DNA of 58,826 bases from Spirogloea muscicola (taxonomy: Eukaryota > Streptophyta > Zygnematophyceae > Spirogloeales > Spirogloeaceae). Of this stretch, positions 56,649-58,826 are shown piece after piece (the first letter of the stretch is position 1; each line of letters starts with the position of its first letter). The stretch spans positions 629,769-688,594 of the forward strand of contig WELB01000030.1 in the NCBI GenBank assembly GCA_009602725.1. The letters run 5' to 3'. The position numbers and the translations under genes are program-made. Under the pieces are notes generated by a model that made no database searches, had not been told where the DNA came from, and saw only the letters and a program-made list of their open reading frames with translations.

Positions 56649-58826
56649 TCACCACTTCAGATGAATGGTGCCAGTGACTTTGTCGCCAAGGTTGACTAGC
56701 TTCACAAGTAGAGCTCCATATACAACAATGTAAGAGATGGTGTAGTGTGATAAGGTGGTGGCTGCCGATAAGTGCAGGCCCTGCAAGAACTTGCTCTACT
56801 CCTGCATAGCGTCTCCGTTGACCACGGTCACCAGTTTTGATAGCGGCTGCCGGTTCGTTGTCAAGACAGCTGCAGCGTGGCGCACAGGACAAGGTGTTAG
56901 CAATGGTCAGCTGCATCTCAACATACACTTAATGTGTAGCACCATAACTGCCAAGCTCCATTCTCTTCTCAAACTGAACAACAAATTTGTCTCCATTCAA
57001 AGTCAGCAGGCCAGCAGCCAGTTGTAGGCAAGGCTTGTGCTCACGTGTGTGGCCCTTGCTGAAGCTGTAGCCCTTGCTCCGGACGTATGTCCGTGGGTTG
57101 GGCTTCTCGTAGTTCCTGAGATACTCTCTGCCATCCTGGCATTCATACAAAGTGTCACAGTTTATAGCTAGTGCCAAAAACGAAAACACTATCCTTCGCT
57201 GCTCCAGACACTCACGTTGAACAAAGAGGCTAACACCCAGATGACGTATTAGGGTATTCCACCTTGTTGTACACCATGGAGCTTCTCCTTAAGTACGTCA
57301 ACACAAGGGCCGTACCTTCACTATCACGCAGATGTCCACGTTGCTGCCGGAGCCCAGGTCGTTGAAAATGCCAGCCCGGACAGCCATAGCCACCAGTTCA
57401 ATTGCCTCCTCTCTCTGCGAACAAGCCAATGACCGGAGGTTTGTCAGCAAGTCATGAAAGCACAGATTCTTGAGATCAGCTTGCTCGGTCAGCAAGGGCG
57501 TCAGATACTTAAGCTGCAACTTGAGTGCTCGGTTCTCAGCCTCTATGCTGCAGCGACTCCACTTAATGGGATTAATCACGTGAGCAATATAAGAGTACAG
57601 ACAGGTTCTCCACAAAAAGCCAGGATCTGCTTGTGCAGGTGGAGGAGGTGGTGGAAGTTACCGTCATGTCCTCCTTGTATCGAGACTCGAAGATGGACAT
57701 TGCGGCAAGTGATCCGGAGCCCATGGTTGCATAAGGAAGCGAGTCCGTGGAGCCGTGCGGGTAGACCTGACAGCATATCAAGGAGCGCAGGGGACAGCAG
57801 ACCGTCAGAGGCATCAAAATCAGCACAGTCACCACAACAGCAACGTTGATGTCACAGGCATGCGCAGCAATTGGACTAGCACCAGTCAGTATAACGTGCA
57901 AAATTGGCGAAGCAAACGCCAATGAGTACCACTGACCGTGTGCAGGTGGGGGCCGCCGACGTCAACACCACCCAGAACCAGTGCCGCGCTCACGTGGCCC
58001 TGGTACCTGTCAAGCAGCTTGGGCACCCACTTCAGGCGATCCATGCCATGACCGGCAGAGAGGAGAAGCCGGGGATGCACGCCCGCCACTTCCGCGGCCT
58101 TAGCACTGGGCCAGCAGCCGGCAGCGGGGAAATCTACGGAAAACGGCGGAAAATTTACCGGAAGAGGTGGGACTTGAGGAGCGTGAGCGCGGTGACGACG
58201 CGCGACTGGCGGCCCGTCGCATACCGGTGGAGCTCCAGCTGCGAGCTGATCATGCCTGCACCGCAGGACGGCCGCCGCGGCGTGCGCCGCACGTCAGGCA
58301 GCGCCGAAACAGGCGCTGCAAGCGCAGAGTGGCGGCCAGAGCCGGGCCAGAGCCACTGACTGCCGCCTCCATCACCGCCGCCGCTCCGTGGGCCAGCCGT
58401 TTGTTTGCCCACTGAAGGCAACGCCGCCCATCAAGGCCGGCTCGCTGACAGTGAGCGCCGCCGCACCTGTGACGTTCTCGGTGTCGGCGGCGGTGCCGGC
58501 GCCGCAGCAGTAGATGTTGGGCGCGATGTAGTGGATCTTCTCGCAGTTCTTGTCGCACACGATGTCGCCCTCCGTCGCCCGCGTGTCCGCGCCCAGCACC
58601 ACGCCCTCCTGCGCGCCGCCGCCAGAACCAGTTCAGCGCCGCCGCCGCTGCCGCCGCCGCCGCCGCTGCGGCCGCGAGGGCCGGGAGCAGCGAGGCGGAG
58701 ACCTTGTAGATGACGCCGACGATGGTGGTGCCGGTCTTGCGCGCCGTCGGCGGCGCCACGCCCGCGGCGAGCAGCGCGGCGTTGCGCCGGCACAGCTCGA
58801 AGCTGAAGCCGCCGCCGCCGCCGCCG
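56649..58826 (-). CDS. PBB: 20S proteasome subunit beta-2 (PSMB7/PBB), cut by window end
   Basis: Trypsin-like catalytic subunit of the 20S proteasome core. Minus-strand exons: (window end)-58703, 58608-58467, 58255-58159, 58006-57937, 57766-57662, 57414-57316, 57135-57045, and tentatively 56713-56649; joints are in phase, at least 264 residues. Visible: propeptide [15 protein letters not shown], the processing site KTGTTIVGV with the catalytic Thr, [105 protein letters not shown], and [18 protein letters not shown], the plant-type C-terminal arm. The final exon ([12 protein letters not shown]... to TGA at 56,649) fits the reading frame but resembles the family weakly. The start lies just outside the window. 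Confidence 0.94.
58620..58690. repeat. CGG/GCC trinucleotide-rich tract in proteasome intron 1
   Basis: GCCGCCGCC runs next to the first two exons of the beta-2 subunit gene. Similar tracts occur at 6,913-6,935, 6,976-7,013, 14,775-14,815, 15,897-15,930, 37,314-37,385, 37,428-37,470, 37,606-37,632, 46,680-46,715, 52,300-52,343 and 58,808-58,826, nearly all at gene 5' ends. Confidence 0.75.

Overview
This is a nuclear window from a photosynthetic eukaryote, most likely a green alga or another member of Viridiplantae. Every gene is cut by many introns. The closest family matches I recognise are plant-type: a plant-style alpha-amylase, an ASG2-like WD40/TPR protein ending in a CaaX box, an IPK2-like inositol phosphate kinase, and an ADP/ATP carrier with a long plant-style N-terminal extension. 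First exons are very GC-rich with long CGG/GCC runs, while introns are less GC-rich. I cannot name the species or class from sequence alone.

Twelve protein genes could be rebuilt exon by exon. Left block: ADP/ATP carrier (+), LAG1-type ceramide synthase (-), ASG2/WDTC1-like (+), CaaX protease RCE1 (-), GCN5 acetyltransferase (+), DnaJ-domain membrane protein (-). Right block: alpha-amylase (+), RAD4/XPC (-), OTUD6-type deubiquitinase (+), IPK2 kinase (-), CNOT11 (+), proteasome beta-2 subunit (-, cut by the window end). Strands alternate without exception, so genes sit in head-to-head and tail-to-tail pairs. Two of the three large assembly gaps fall on head-to-head promoters (RCE1/GCN5 and RAD4/OTUD6).

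Between the blocks (about 22.5-36.9 kb) lies a repeat island with no intact host gene. It contains a roughly 6 kb imperfect palindrome (about 25.54-31.67 kb, centre near 29.36 kb) whose outer ends carry two inverted, almost identical 3' pieces of a PstS-like phosphate-binding protein gene, each followed by AT-rich DNA unlike the rest of the window. The island also holds a short mobile element of about 0.2 kb (two near-identical copies, one with an 11-bp target duplication and an empty site in the opposite palindrome arm), other dispersed short repeats that also occur in RCE1 and GCN5 introns, and a decayed Ty3/gypsy-like integrase end.

The genes are mostly housekeeping: mitochondrial energy exchange, sphingolipid synthesis, prenyl-protein processing, chromatin acetylation, starch breakdown, DNA repair, ubiquitin/proteasome, inositol phosphate signalling and mRNA deadenylation. 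I see no operons, CRISPR arrays, rRNA or tRNA genes. Coordinates of exons are my reading of splice sites and conserved protein blocks; several 5' ends are unresolved because of assembly gaps or Ns.
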